A DNA stretch of 64,000 nucleotides from Hyalangium gracile (GTDB taxonomy: Bacteria; Myxococcota; Myxococcia; Myxococcales; Myxococcaceae), in NCBI RefSeq assembly GCF_020103725.1, contig NZ_JAHXBG010000001.1:826615-890614 (forward strand), given 5' to 3'. Of this stretch, positions 17,306 through 26,315 are shown one piece after another. Position numbers and translations under genes: made by a program. Position 1 is the stretch's first letter; each line of letters opens with the position of its first letter. Below the pieces are notes generated by a model that was not told the origin of the DNA, searched no databases, and saw only the letters and a list, made by a program, of their open reading frames with translations.

Positions 17306-18673
17306 ATGCAGATCCGCGCGAAGTCGGCCCCTGGCGAGCTCATCCCGACGCTGACGGTGGGCACGACGGTGCCCACGACGGGAGGGAGCTGGAATCGCTC
17401 CACGGCCCGAGAGGTCCCCATCTCCGAGCTGCAGCGGAAGTTCGGCTGGGCGGAGGGCAGCTGGCAGGCGGATCTGCTGAAGGCGGCGGACGCGGCGAGC
17501 TCCACGGCCAGCCGGAAGGGCAACGGCAGCGTGTCGGCGGCGGAGGTGGCGGGCTACCTCCAGAAGCCGGACGACGCGCGCTTCCTCACCTCCACGGCTC
17601 TGCAGCAGGAGCGCTCGGCGCTCGAGCAGCGCCTGACGGGCGGCGCGCGCTCGGTGGCGGTGGATGGGTTCGACAGTGACTGGCAGGACGCGGTGGCGCT
17701 GCGCGCGGACCGGATCAGCGGAGATGGGAACGGGAAGCTGTCGCGAGCCGAGCTGGACACGTACTTCCGGGACGTGAAGGGCGGGAAGGTGGAGGAGGCC
17801 CGCTGGGTGCCGGATCAGCAGATGGCGATGTTCCAGAGCAAGGTGGCCGAGAGCGCGGGCGAGCTGGATCCGCTGCGGCCGGCCGGCGCGGACGGTGGGG
17901 TGTCGCTCCTGAAGGAGTACATGCGGCTGTCGGTGGACGCGGAGAAGAACGTGCCGCGCTTCGTGAGCTACATGCTGTCGGCGGCGGACATCCAGGAGAC
18001 GCCCGTCGAGGTGAACCGGGACCACAGCAGCTTCCTGAAGGATCCGGAGCTGGGGCGGGACGGGGTGTCGGCGTCGGACTACGACGGGACGAAGCTGGAC
18101 CGGGGGCACATGAAGCCGGCGGAGGACTCGCCCACGCAGGAGGCGATGGACGAGAGCCACCTGATGAGCAACGTGGCGCCGCAGCACCCGGACCTGAACC
18201 GCCAGGCGTGGCGCACGCTGGAGGAGGCGGTGAATGACATGGTGGCCACCACCGGCGGCAAGGCGCACATCCTGACGGGCAACCTGTTCCTGGATGCGCA
18301 GGGCAAGCCGCTGCCGGCGGAGGCCATCGACACCATCGGGGCGAACACGCGGCGCGTCGCGCTGCCCACGCACCAGTTCAAGACGGTGCTGCTGGAGCTG
18401 CCCAACGGGAACCTGAGCATGTTCGCGTACATGGTGCCGAACATGAAGGATGCGCCGACGAAGAAGGACGCCATCACCCCGTTCCTGGAGGCGTCGCGCA
18501 CGTCGGTGGACCGCATCGAGGAGCTGCTGGGGCAGGACCTGTACGCGCAGCTGCCGAAGTCGGTGCAGGCCAAGCTGGAGACGGACACGTCGGCGCGGAT
18601 GGCGTTCCGGGATGCCAGCCAGTACGAGTCGGCCTCGCTGCTGTGGCGGCGGGAGCACGCGCGCCCTTCGTAG
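17306..18673 (+). CDS. DNA/RNA non-specific endonuclease (DRGH family) with EF-hand-like loop
   Basis: A 455-residue protein. The C-terminal half is a Serratia/NucA-type nuclease. The DRGHM motif sits at 265-269 with His268 as the expected general base, and NVAPQHPDLNRQAWRTLE supplies the metal-binding Asn region. The N-terminal part contains an EF-hand-like loop at 138-149 (GDGNGKLSRAE; position 1 is Ser instead of Asp) and a weaker one near GNGSVSAAE, suggesting calcium dependence. No signal peptide is visible, unusual for this normally secreted family, so export may need another route. The ATG 17306 with GGGAG upstream is chosen over 17246. Confidence 0.88.
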   Translation: MQIRAKSAPGELIPTLTVGTTVPTTGGSWNRSTAREVPISELQRKFGWAEGSWQADLLKAADAASSTASRKGNGSVSAAEVAGYLQKPDDARFLTSTALQQERSALEQRLTGGARSVAVDGFDSDWQDAVALRADRISGDGNGKLSRAELDTYFRDVKGGKVEEARWVPDQQMAMFQSKVAESAGELDPLRPAGADGGVSLLKEYMRLSVDAEKNVPRFVSYMLSAADIQETPVEVNRDHSSFLKDPELGRDGVSASDYDGTKLDRGHMKPAEDSPTQEAMDESHLMSNVAPQHPDLNRQAWRTLEEAVNDMVATTGGKAHILTGNLFLDAQGKPLPAEAIDTIGANTRRVALPTHQFKTVLLELPNGNLSMFAYMVPNMKDAPTKKDAITPFLEASRTSVDRIEELLGQDLYAQLPKSVQAKLETDTSARMAFRDASQYESASLLWRREHARPS

Positions 18674-18701
18674 CCCGGTGCATATATAAGGAGGGGAGGC
18701 C

Positions 18702-19610
18702 ATGGCCTCTGCTCCTTCCGCCGCTGCTTCCACCTCCCGCGCCACGGCGATCGGCGCGGTGGCCATCCTCCTCTGGGCCAGCCTGGCGCTCCTGGCGACC
18801 TGGACGGGGAGCATTCCTCCCTTCGAGATTGTCGCCATCACCTTCGGCATCGCCTTCGTGCTGTCGCTGGGCAAGTGGCTGCTGCTGCGCGAGGGCATCG
18901 CCGGGCACCTGCGCCAGCGGCCGGGGGTGTGGCTGATCGGCGTGGGCGGGCTGTTCGGCTACCACTTCTTCTACTTCATGGCGCTGAAGACGGCGCCGCC
19001 GGTGGAGGCCAACCTCATCAACTACCTGTGGCCGCTGTGCATCGTGCTCTTCTCGGCGCTGCTGCCCGGGGAGCGGCTGCGGTGGTGGCACACGGCGGGG
19101 GCGGTGCTGGGGCTGTGTGGCTCGCTGCTGCTGGTGACGGGGGGCGGGAGCCTGGCCTTCCGCGTCGAGTATGCGGTGGGCTATGCCTCCGCGTTCGCCT
19201 GTGCCGTGACGTGGGGGGCGTACTCGGTGCTCTCGCGGCGCCTGGGCTCTGTGCCCACGGACACGGTGGGTGGCTTCTGCGGCGCCACGGCGGTGCTCGC
19301 CGCGCTCTGCCACCTGGCGTTCGAGCGCACCGTCGTGCCGAGCCCGACGGAGTGGGGCATCCTGCTGCTCATGGGCGCGGGGCCGGTGGGGCTCGCCTTC
19401 TTCGTCTGGGACGTGGGCATGAAGCGCGGGAACATCAAGGCGCTGGGAGGGCTCTCCTACGCCACGCCGCTGCTGTCCACGCTGCTGCTCATCCTGGCGG
19501 GGCGAGCGCGCCCGAGCTTCGAGCTGGCGGTGGCCTGTCTGTTCATCGTGGGCGGAGCGGCGCTCGCCTCGAGGGACCTGTGGGCGCGCAAGGCGCTCGC
19601 GGCTTCGTGA
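18702..19610 (+). CDS. YddG-like aromatic amino acid exporter (EamA/DMT)
   Basis: A 302-residue inner-membrane protein with about ten hydrophobic segments arranged as two EamA halves. Segments ANLINYLWPLCIVLFSALL and GLAFFVWDVGMKRGNIKALGGLSYATPLLS match the corresponding regions of E. coli YddG better than generic EamA members. An exporter of aromatic or related amino acids is therefore the likeliest role; the substrate is inferred. AAGGAGG at 18688-18694 fixes the ATG. The gene starts 28 bases after the nuclease stop, so it may share its transcript, and ends only seven bases from a convergent gene. Confidence 0.88.
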   Translation: MASAPSAAASTSRATAIGAVAILLWASLALLATWTGSIPPFEIVAITFGIAFVLSLGKWLLLREGIAGHLRQRPGVWLIGVGGLFGYHFFYFMALKTAPPVEANLINYLWPLCIVLFSALLPGERLRWWHTAGAVLGLCGSLLLVTGGGSLAFRVEYAVGYASAFACAVTWGAYSVLSRRLGSVPTDTVGGFCGATAVLAALCHLAFERTVVPSPTEWGILLLMGAGPVGLAFFVWDVGMKRGNIKALGGLSYATPLLSTLLLILAGRARPSFELAVACLFIVGGAALASRDLWARKALAAS

Positions 19611-19617
19611 GGCGCCG

Positions 19618-20244
19618 TCAGTAGGAGATCGCGACACCGCGGCGGAGGAAGTGGGCGTCCTCGACCTGCTGGACCATGAAGTGGGCCAGGTCCGCGCGGG
19701 AGATGCGCGCCATGGCCTTGATGGAGATGTCCTCGCCGACGCGCCAGAGCCCCTGAGGCTTTCCCCGGGTGAGCCGCGGCGGCCGGACGAGGGTCCAGTC
19801 GAGTCCGCTGCCCTGGATGAGCTGCTCCTGGCGTTGCCGGTCCTGAAGGGCGCTGCCCTGCGCCATGCGCATCTCCCGGTACAGCCAGCCGAGGCACTTC
19901 TCGGGATGGCCGATCAGCGCGCCGGTGATGCACACCAGGCGCCGGACGCCCTGGGCTTCCATGGCGCTGACGAGGTTCTGGGTGCCCTCGGAGCACAGCG
20001 TGGGCGGTGAGTCCCGGCCGGGACCGAGCGCGCACAGCACGGCCTCCTTCCCGGCGACGGCGCGTGAGACGGCGGCGCGGTCGAGCACATCGCCCTGCAC
20101 CACGGAGACCCGCGACTGGAGCTCCCCGAGCACCTCGGGCCGTCGAGCGAGCACCGTGACGGCGAAGCCGCGTGCGAGCGCCTGCTCGACGATGAGGAGG
20201 CCCGTGCGACCCGTGGCACCAATGACCAGCACCTGTTTGCTCAA
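19618..20244 (-). CDS. NAD(P)-binding Rossmann protein (NmrA/BVR-B-like)
   Basis: A 208-residue atypical short-chain dehydrogenase. VLVIGATGRTG near the N-terminus is the dinucleotide-binding loop. RRPEVL, VVQGDVLD (second strand and DVxD), VLCALGPG and VRRLVCITG follow the NmrA/biliverdin-reductase-B-like pattern. The Tyr-x-x-x-Lys catalytic pair is not obvious, as usual in this group. The start is a TTG at 20244 preceded by GGAGGAAC at ideal spacing. The likely role is an NADPH-dependent reductase or redox sensor; the substrate is unknown. Confidence 0.85.
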   Translation of the reverse strand: MSKQVLVIGATGRTGLLIVEQALARGFAVTVLARRPEVLGELQSRVSVVQGDVLDRAAVSRAVAGKEAVLCALGPGRDSPPTLCSEGTQNLVSAMEAQGVRRLVCITGALIGHPEKCLGWLYREMRMAQGSALQDRQRQEQLIQGSGLDWTLVRPPRLTRGKPQGLWRVGEDISIKAMARISRADLAHFMVQQVEDAHFLRRGVAISY

Positions 20245-20388
20245 TGCTGTTCCTCCGCGCGGGACCGTACCACCCGCCGTTCACTTCCGTGGCGCGGAGT
20301 CCTTGCATGGCTGAGGGGCCACGGCCCACCGTGTGCTAGATAGCAGTGTCAGCTGAACGGACGCCTCAGAGGAGGAGGAAGGCTGAAC

Positions 20389-21081
20389 GTGACGACACCT
20401 GTCCTCCGTGCAAGTGAGGTTCGCCGGTGCGTCCTGCTCCTCCTACTACTCCCTTGGGTGGGCCTGTTCGGCTGCCGTGACGCGCTGGGTGTGTCCTTGC
20501 GTGCCCTCGACATCCATGGCCTGCCAGTCGATATAGGCAACACCTGGGCCGGGCTCGATGCGCGACTGCGGCCCTTCAAGGTCCGGGTCATTGTGGCGGG
20601 GATTCTCGTGCTCGAGACGAGGTCGAACCAGGAGGCGGCTTCGTACGTGGGGGACCTCGGCAGGGTCGTGGCGAACTACGCTCCCATCGTCACCCGCTTC
20701 CTCTGGCAGAAGCTGGACAAGCCCAACCCCGAGTTCCAGAAGGTCTACAACGACTTCGCCAGCCAGGAAGACCTCCTGGGAGACATTGACTCCTACAGCG
20801 TGCCGTTGGATGCCCCTGGAGGGGGGCGCAAACGCTGCTCGACCTTCATGGCGCACGTGAAGCTGTTGCTGCCCGCAACCAGTGAGGCGTTCAACAAGGA
20901 GGTATTCGTCGCCTCCCAGTGCGTCCTGGCTGGAGACAAGAAGATCCCCGCGTTGCTGGAGCTATACGAGCAGCCGGACGTCTCGCTCGATCGTCCCAGG
21001 GCCGTGATCTTCTCCGAGGTCATCAAGGTGATGCTCGATGCCTTCACGAGCTGGTGCCAGAAGAGGGCCCGGAGCGAGTGA
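20389..21081 (+). CDS. Predicted lipoprotein coupled to the NACHT protein
   Basis: A 230-residue protein of no recognised family. A long leucine-rich signal segment ends LFGC (Cys29), a good lipobox, so it is probably anchored in the envelope. The mature part has mixed alpha/beta character and a few cysteines. Start is GTG at 20389 with GAGGAGGAGG upstream. Its stop is followed after only five bases by the start of the giant PNP-NACHT-WD40 gene, so the two are very probably co-transcribed and translationally coupled. This makes it a candidate partner of that system. Confidence 0.75.
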   Translation: MTTPVLRASEVRRCVLLLLLLPWVGLFGCRDALGVSLRALDIHGLPVDIGNTWAGLDARLRPFKVRVIVAGILVLETRSNQEAASYVGDLGRVVANYAPIVTRFLWQKLDKPNPEFQKVYNDFASQEDLLGDIDSYSVPLDAPGGGRKRCSTFMAHVKLLLPATSEAFNKEVFVASQCVLAGDKKIPALLELYEQPDVSLDRPRAVIFSEVIKVMLDAFTSWCQKRARSE

Positions 21082-21086
21082 GTCCC

Positions 21087-24000
21087 ATGAACAGGCCCCG
21101 CTGCGACGTGCTGATTGTCACCGCGCTCAAGGAGGAGCTCGATGCCCTCCTGGCGCTCGAGCTCGACGGTCAGGGCCGAAGTGGCTGGCAGGATGCGCAC
21201 GACCAGAGCGGTTTTCCCTTCCACTTCCGAGAGGTAACCAGTGCTCACCGCGGCAGGTTTCGTGTGGCGGCAGCCTGGACCGGCGGGATGGGGGAGACCG
21301 CGGCGGCCACGCGTGCGCAGGCGCTGGTGCGAGAGCTCGACCCGACCTGCCTCGCGATGTGCGGCATCTGCGCGGGTCGTCGCGAAGAGGTGTTCCTAGG
21401 GGATGTCATCGTCGCGGAGCGCGTCTACAGCTACGGCCAGGGCAAGGTCATCGCGGCCCGGAACGATCACCCCGAGGAGTCTCTTCAGGACTTCGCCTCC
21501 TACAACCTCGATGCGACATGGAAGGTGGAGGCGACCTACTTCGCGGAGGAGTTCCAGCGCAGAGCGCTGGCCGTACAGCGTCCGCCCTCCCGGTCCGCGC
21601 AGCGGCGGTGGCTCCTCCGGGCGATCCACGCCTGCGAGCAGCAGGCCGGGCCTGCACCTCAGAAGCACGCTGAGCGTGACAGCTGGTGCCCTGACTGGGC
21701 CCGGAGCATCCAGGAGCTGAGGAAGGAGGGGCTCATTGAGGACATCCCTGGCGAGCTGAAGCTCACTGGCAAGGGACGAGCCCTGGTTGAGGAGGAACTG
21801 CTGCTCGATCCCGATGGGAAAGGCCAGAGCGACCCTCCTTTCCGTGTGCACGTGGGGCCGTTGGTCACGGGCCATGCGGTTCGCGAGGATCCCGAGCTGT
21901 TCCAGCGGCTGAGACGGGATGTGCGCAAGGTGCTCGGAATGGAGATGGAGGCGGCGGCTATCGGGTTCGTTGCTCAGCAGAGCCACCGTCACCTGCTCAT
22001 CGTGAAGGCGGTCTCGGACTACGCCGACCACGACAAGGACGATGCCTTCCGCGGCTTCGCATGCCATGCCTCGGCGGCGTTCCTGCTCGCGTTCCTTTCC
22101 AGGAACCTGCGCCCGGAGAGGAACTCCCGGGCGCCACGCCCTGGCGAGGAGCCCTCCCCCATGTTCGAGCCAGGGCAGGAGAGTGAGGAAGAGCGCCGCC
22201 GCGAGTTCCTCGCCCAAGTCGAGCAGGCATGCAGGCTCCACCACGCCGCGGGGACGAGGATCGAGCGTCGCCCCGGGCCTCTTCCCTTCGGGGAGTACCT
22301 CGAAGTCTCCGCCCAGGATGGACGCTTCATCCGGCTCTTTCCTGTGGCCGCGCTCGATCAGCCAGTCACGGAGGAGATCCTCCAGTCCTTCGTCGACCAC
22401 ATTCATGCCGACTACAAGCGGCGGAACCCGGCCGTCATCTCGACGCTTGTCCACACGGGGAGCGCGGCACCCGTGGAACTGGCGGGGAGGGCCCACGAGC
22501 AGCAGGTGCGGCTGCAGAGCTTCGCGGAGTACCAGGGACTCTTCGACTTCACCCCTTACCTCCAACGGCAGACGGCCCGGCTTGGGAGCGACCCCGTCTA
22601 TCCTCCCCTGCTCTACGTGGAGCAGCGCGCGCGGGTGAGTGTCGGCGGACAGGAACTGGACCCAACGGAGGACGTGCTGAATTTGCTCCAGGAACTGCTC
22701 GACTCGCCGCAGCCGCGCTTTGCGCTCGTGCTGGGGGACTTCGGGACGGGAAAGACCTTCGTGCTCCATGAGCTGGCGCGGCGGATGGCGGCGGAGCGCA
22801 CGTCGCTCGTGCCAGTCCTTATCGAGATGAGGAGCCTTCAGAAGCACCAGTCCCTCAAGGCGCTCATCGCCCAGCACTTCGCGGCGGCGGACATCGGACG
22901 GCTGGAGACCGATCAGTTCCTCTACATGCTGCGGGAGGGCCGCATCGCGCTGCTGTTCGATGGCTTCGACGAGCTGGCGCTCCGGGTAACCTATGAGCGG
23001 GTGATGGAGCACTTCGGGACGCTCGTGGAGGCAGCCCAGGGCCGCGCCAAGGTCATCATCACCAGTCGGACTCAGCACTTCCTGACGGACAACGACGTGA
23101 AACGGGAGCTGGCGCAGCGGGCCGAGGCGCTGCCCGGCTACCGGCTCATCAAGCTGGAGCCCTTCAACGAAGAGCAGATCCGCCACTTCCTGGTGAAGCG
23201 GCTCGGAAGCGAGACCGCCGCCGCCGAGCGACTGGCGCTCCTGCACGACGTGAAGGATCTGCGTGGGCTGTCGGCGAACCCTCGCCTCCTGAGCTTCATC
23301 GCCGAACTCGAACCGACGGAGCTTCAGGAAGCGAGGGAGGGATCCGGGAGCATCACCTCCGCCCGGCTCTACGAGCTGCTGATCCGCCGGTGGCTGAAAG
23401 GAGAGCACGAGCGCGTCAACCCACCGGGAGCTCCCAAGGGCCTCAGCCTTCGTCAGCTCTGGAACGCCGCGACGGACCTGGCCCTGCGGCTGTGGGAGCG
23501 GACGGAGCGGACCGTCGAGATGCGCGAGCTGCCAGAGGGGCTCCTCCAGGCGGTGAATGCGGGCGGCGAGCATGTGCTGGACGCGGAGGTGATCCGGCAC
23601 CAACTTGGCTCGGGCACGCTACTGGTTCGTGACGAGGAGGGGCGCTTCTCGTTCGTCCACCAGTCCGTGCTGGAGTGGCTGGTGGCGCGGAAGGCCGCCC
23701 AGGAGATCCAGGCGAGCCAGAGCGCCGCAAGCCTCGAGCAGCGTGCCATGAGCGACCTGATGGCGGACTTCTTCATCGACCTCGCAGGGCCCGAGAGAGC
23801 GTGCAACTGGGCCATGGCGGAGGCCGCCAGCCCTCGCAACGATGCCGCGAAGAAGAACGCGATCCGGGTGCTCCGAAGGCTTCGCGAGACACGGAAATCC
23901 CTGGGGGCCTCGACGGACCTGGGCGCCAGGAAGGACTTCCAGGGCAGCGATCTGCGCGGCCAGAACATGTCCAGGGTCGACCTTCGCGGGGCTCGGCTGG

Positions 24001-26246
24001 AGGGAGCGAACCTCTCGGGTTCCACCCTCGTCGAGGCCAACCTGTCAGAGGCCCATCTGAACGAGGCTCAGCTGGGGCGAGCCAACCTGGAGCGGGCGGC
24101 GCTGGTCGGGGCAGATCTGTCGAAGGCGGATCTGTCTGGTGCGCGCCTGCTCGGGGCGGATCTGTCGGGCGCGAAGCTCGCGGGGGCGAAGCTGCGAGGG
24201 GCCATGCTCGTCGGGGCCCGCGTGGACGCCCAACTCGCCTCCTGCGATGTCTTCGGCGCGGCCATGCCGCACCCTCAGGAACTCATTCCTACCATCATGT
24301 CGTCCTCGGTGGCCTACGCTGTGGCCTTCAGCCCCACCGATCCCATCCTTGCCACCGGTCACTCCGACGGCACGGTCCGCTTGTGGGACACCCACACGGG
24401 GGCTGCCTTGCGCGTGCTGCCGGCTCATGAGGGCGCTGTCCTGGGACTGGCCTTCAGCCCTGACGGGTTACTCCTGGCCTCGGCTTCGGGCGACACCGAT
24501 GTGTTCCTCTGGGAGGTGAGAAGCGCAAGGCTCCTGCGTGTTCTCGTGGGCCACGTGGACTACATCAGGAGTGTCGCGTTCAGCCCGGACGGCACCCTCG
24601 TGGCTTCCGGCTCCGATGATCGAACGGTCCTTGTCTGGAGTGTCGCGACGGGGCAGCTCCACTACACGCTGACCGGTCACTCCGCTGACGTCATGAGCAT
24701 CGCGTTCAGCCCGGATGGAGCGGTGCTGGCGTCGGGCTCGGTGGACGCAAGCATCATCCTCTACGACTTACCATCCGAGCGGGTCCTCAACACGCTGCTG
24801 GCCCACTCCTTGGGAGTGCTGAGCATCGCGTTCAGCCCGGACGGGAGCCTCCTGGCGTCGGGCTCCGCGGATGAGACCGTGGCTCTCTGGGATGTTCGGG
24901 AAGGCAGGACGCTCAACATGCTTCCTGGGCATGTGGAGGGAGCGGTGAGCCTGGCCTTCAGTCCGAACGGTGCCACGCTCGCGGTCGGATGCGGTGACGG
25001 GAGCATCATCCTTTGGCAGGTCGGTCAGCGACAGATCCTCCGAGTCTTGAAGGGCAGTGGGAGAGGCGAGGTGGCCGTCGCCGTCAGCCCCGACAGTACG
25101 CTGCTGGCCTCGGCCTTCTCCAATGGCGTGATCCGCCTGCAGGACTTCATCCAGGGGCAGTCCACCCGCTTCCTTGTAAGCCCGGTGCTGCACATTCGTC
25201 GGGCCGCGATGAGCCCGGATGGCGCGATGCTGGCGGCCGGCTGCGGCGACGGGACCTTGTGCCTCTGGAACGTCACCCAAGGGCGGCTGGAGAGGGTGCT
25301 CTCCCGCCAGTCGGATTCGATCGTCAGCCTTGCGTTCGACCCACGGGGGCGGATGCTTGCCTCGGCGGGGCCGGAGGGCCAGGTTGTCATCCGGAGCCTG
25401 GAGCCGGAGCGGATCGTCGGACGCTATCGGAACCCTTCACGTGGCTCGGTCTGCCTCGCCTTCAGCCCGGACGGGTTGCTCCTGGCCGTGGGTTCGGCAG
25501 AGGGAAACATCACGCTCTGGCGCGTCGAGGATGCAGAGCGCGTGAACGTCCTCAAGGGGCACTCGGGGAACATCCTCAGCGTGGCGTTCAACCCGGATGG
25601 AACCCGGCTGGTCTCGGGTTCGGTCGATCGCACGCTCATCGTGTGGAGCCTGCCAGAGGGCAAGGCGCTCCAGACGCTTCGCCACCATCAGAATGACGTG
25701 CTGAGCGTTGCGTTCAGCCCGGATGGGGCTCGGCTGGCTTCGGGCTCGGCTGACAAGAGCGTTGCGATCTGGAAGCTCGGTGAGGAGACGCCTGAGCGGG
25801 TCTTCGAGGATGCGTCGAAGGGTGTCCTCGACGTCGCGTTCAGCCCGGACGGGCGACACATCGCCTACGCTGGACGATCGGTCATCTTGCGGCGGGTGGA
25901 TGGTGAAGAGCCGGTCCTCTCCCTGGGAGACCGCACGGAGCGTGTCCTGAGCCTGGGGTTCAGCCCGGACGGGACGATGCTCTTCTCCACCTCGACGGAC
26001 AACGCGCTGAATCTCTTCGACGCTGAGACGGGCGGGCGCATCGCCACCTTCCTCAAGCGCCCCGAGGGGTGGGCCGTCTTCCGTCCCGATGGGCGCTTCA
26101 AGATGGTGGGCAACCTGAATGGCACTTTCTGGCATGCCGTGGGGCTCTGCCGCTTCGAGCCCGGCGAACTTGATGCCTACCTCTCCGAGCCACTGCGCCT
26201 CCCCGATGACGCACCCCTCGTGCTTCCACGAGCGAGAGGTACTTGA
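21087..26246 (+). CDS. STAND/NLR-like protein: PNP fold, NACHT, pentapeptide repeats, 14 WD40 blades
   Basis: A 1719-residue protein. (1) Residues 1 to about 335 form a nucleoside-phosphorylase/MTAN-like domain: GICAG near 93, LGDVIVA near 104, GMEMEA at 284-289, and SD at 310-311 (Asp311 fits the general acid). A roughly 90-residue insert holds a winged-helix-like segment. (2) A linker of about 200 residues, unassigned. (3) NACHT NTPase: Walker A GDFGTGKT at 550-557 and the NACHT-type Walker B DGFDE at 625-629, then helical ARC2-like parts. (4) Pentapeptide repeats (A[DN]LxxAxL) at about 954-1050. (5) Fourteen WD40 blades (about 1070-1660), i.e. two seven-bladed propellers, and a conserved tail. 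By analogy with NLRs, the WD40 part senses, NACHT oligomerises and the PNP domain acts as effector. ATG 21087 is chosen because it begins the PNP domain five bases after the upstream stop. Confidence 0.92.
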   Translation: MNRPRCDVLIVTALKEELDALLALELDGQGRSGWQDAHDQSGFPFHFREVTSAHRGRFRVAAAWTGGMGETAAATRAQALVRELDPTCLAMCGICAGRREEVFLGDVIVAERVYSYGQGKVIAARNDHPEESLQDFASYNLDATWKVEATYFAEEFQRRALAVQRPPSRSAQRRWLLRAIHACEQQAGPAPQKHAERDSWCPDWARSIQELRKEGLIEDIPGELKLTGKGRALVEEELLLDPDGKGQSDPPFRVHVGPLVTGHAVREDPELFQRLRRDVRKVLGMEMEAAAIGFVAQQSHRHLLIVKAVSDYADHDKDDAFRGFACHASAAFLLAFLSRNLRPERNSRAPRPGEEPSPMFEPGQESEEERRREFLAQVEQACRLHHAAGTRIERRPGPLPFGEYLEVSAQDGRFIRLFPVAALDQPVTEEILQSFVDHIHADYKRRNPAVISTLVHTGSAAPVELAGRAHEQQVRLQSFAEYQGLFDFTPYLQRQTARLGSDPVYPPLLYVEQRARVSVGGQELDPTEDVLNLLQELLDSPQPRFALVLGDFGTGKTFVLHELARRMAAERTSLVPVLIEMRSLQKHQSLKALIAQHFAAADIGRLETDQFLYMLREGRIALLFDGFDELALRVTYERVMEHFGTLVEAAQGRAKVIITSRTQHFLTDNDVKRELAQRAEALPGYRLIKLEPFNEEQIRHFLVKRLGSETAAAERLALLHDVKDLRGLSANPRLLSFIAELEPTELQEAREGSGSITSARLYELLIRRWLKGEHERVNPPGAPKGLSLRQLWNAATDLALRLWERTERTVEMRELPEGLLQAVNAGGEHVLDAEVIRHQLGSGTLLVRDEEGRFSFVHQSVLEWLVARKAAQEIQASQSAASLEQRAMSDLMADFFIDLAGPERACNWAMAEAASPRNDAAKKNAIRVLRRLRETRKSLGASTDLGARKDFQGSDLRGQNMSRVDLRGARLEGANLSGSTLVEANLSEAHLNEAQLGRANLERAALVGADLSKADLSGARLLGADLSGAKLAGAKLRGAMLVGARVDAQLASCDVFGAAMPHPQELIPTIMSSSVAYAVAFSPTDPILATGHSDGTVRLWDTHTGAALRVLPAHEGAVLGLAFSPDGLLLASASGDTDVFLWEVRSARLLRVLVGHVDYIRSVAFSPDGTLVASGSDDRTVLVWSVATGQLHYTLTGHSADVMSIAFSPDGAVLASGSVDASIILYDLPSERVLNTLLAHSLGVLSIAFSPDGSLLASGSADETVALWDVREGRTLNMLPGHVEGAVSLAFSPNGATLAVGCGDGSIILWQVGQRQILRVLKGSGRGEVAVAVSPDSTLLASAFSNGVIRLQDFIQGQSTRFLVSPVLHIRRAAMSPDGAMLAAGCGDGTLCLWNVTQGRLERVLSRQSDSIVSLAFDPRGRMLASAGPEGQVVIRSLEPERIVGRYRNPSRGSVCLAFSPDGLLLAVGSAEGNITLWRVEDAERVNVLKGHSGNILSVAFNPDGTRLVSGSVDRTLIVWSLPEGKALQTLRHHQNDVLSVAFSPDGARLASGSADKSVAIWKLGEETPERVFEDASKGVLDVAFSPDGRHIAYAGRSVILRRVDGEEPVLSLGDRTERVLSLGFSPDGTMLFSTSTDNALNLFDAETGGRIATFLKRPEGWAVFRPDGRFKMVGNLNGTFWHAVGLCRFEPGELDAYLSEPLRLPDDAPLVLPRARGT

Positions 26247-26315
26247 GCTACGCGGACTCGGTTCGCGGTGGTGGGGAAGTGCGGATTCTCGAGCTGGGTC
26301 GAGGAACGCAGGCCG

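Noticed and set aside
18681..18690. TATATAAG as a -10 box for the YddG-like gene
   Set aside because: It overlaps the AAGGAGG ribosome site and would place the transcription start too near the ATG to include it. The gene is likelier to be read from the nuclease promoter.
24300..26000. Repeated AGCCCGGACGG blocks considered as a CRISPR array
   Set aside because: The blocks lie in one long reading frame at WD40 blade spacing (about 120 bases) and code for FSPDG turns.
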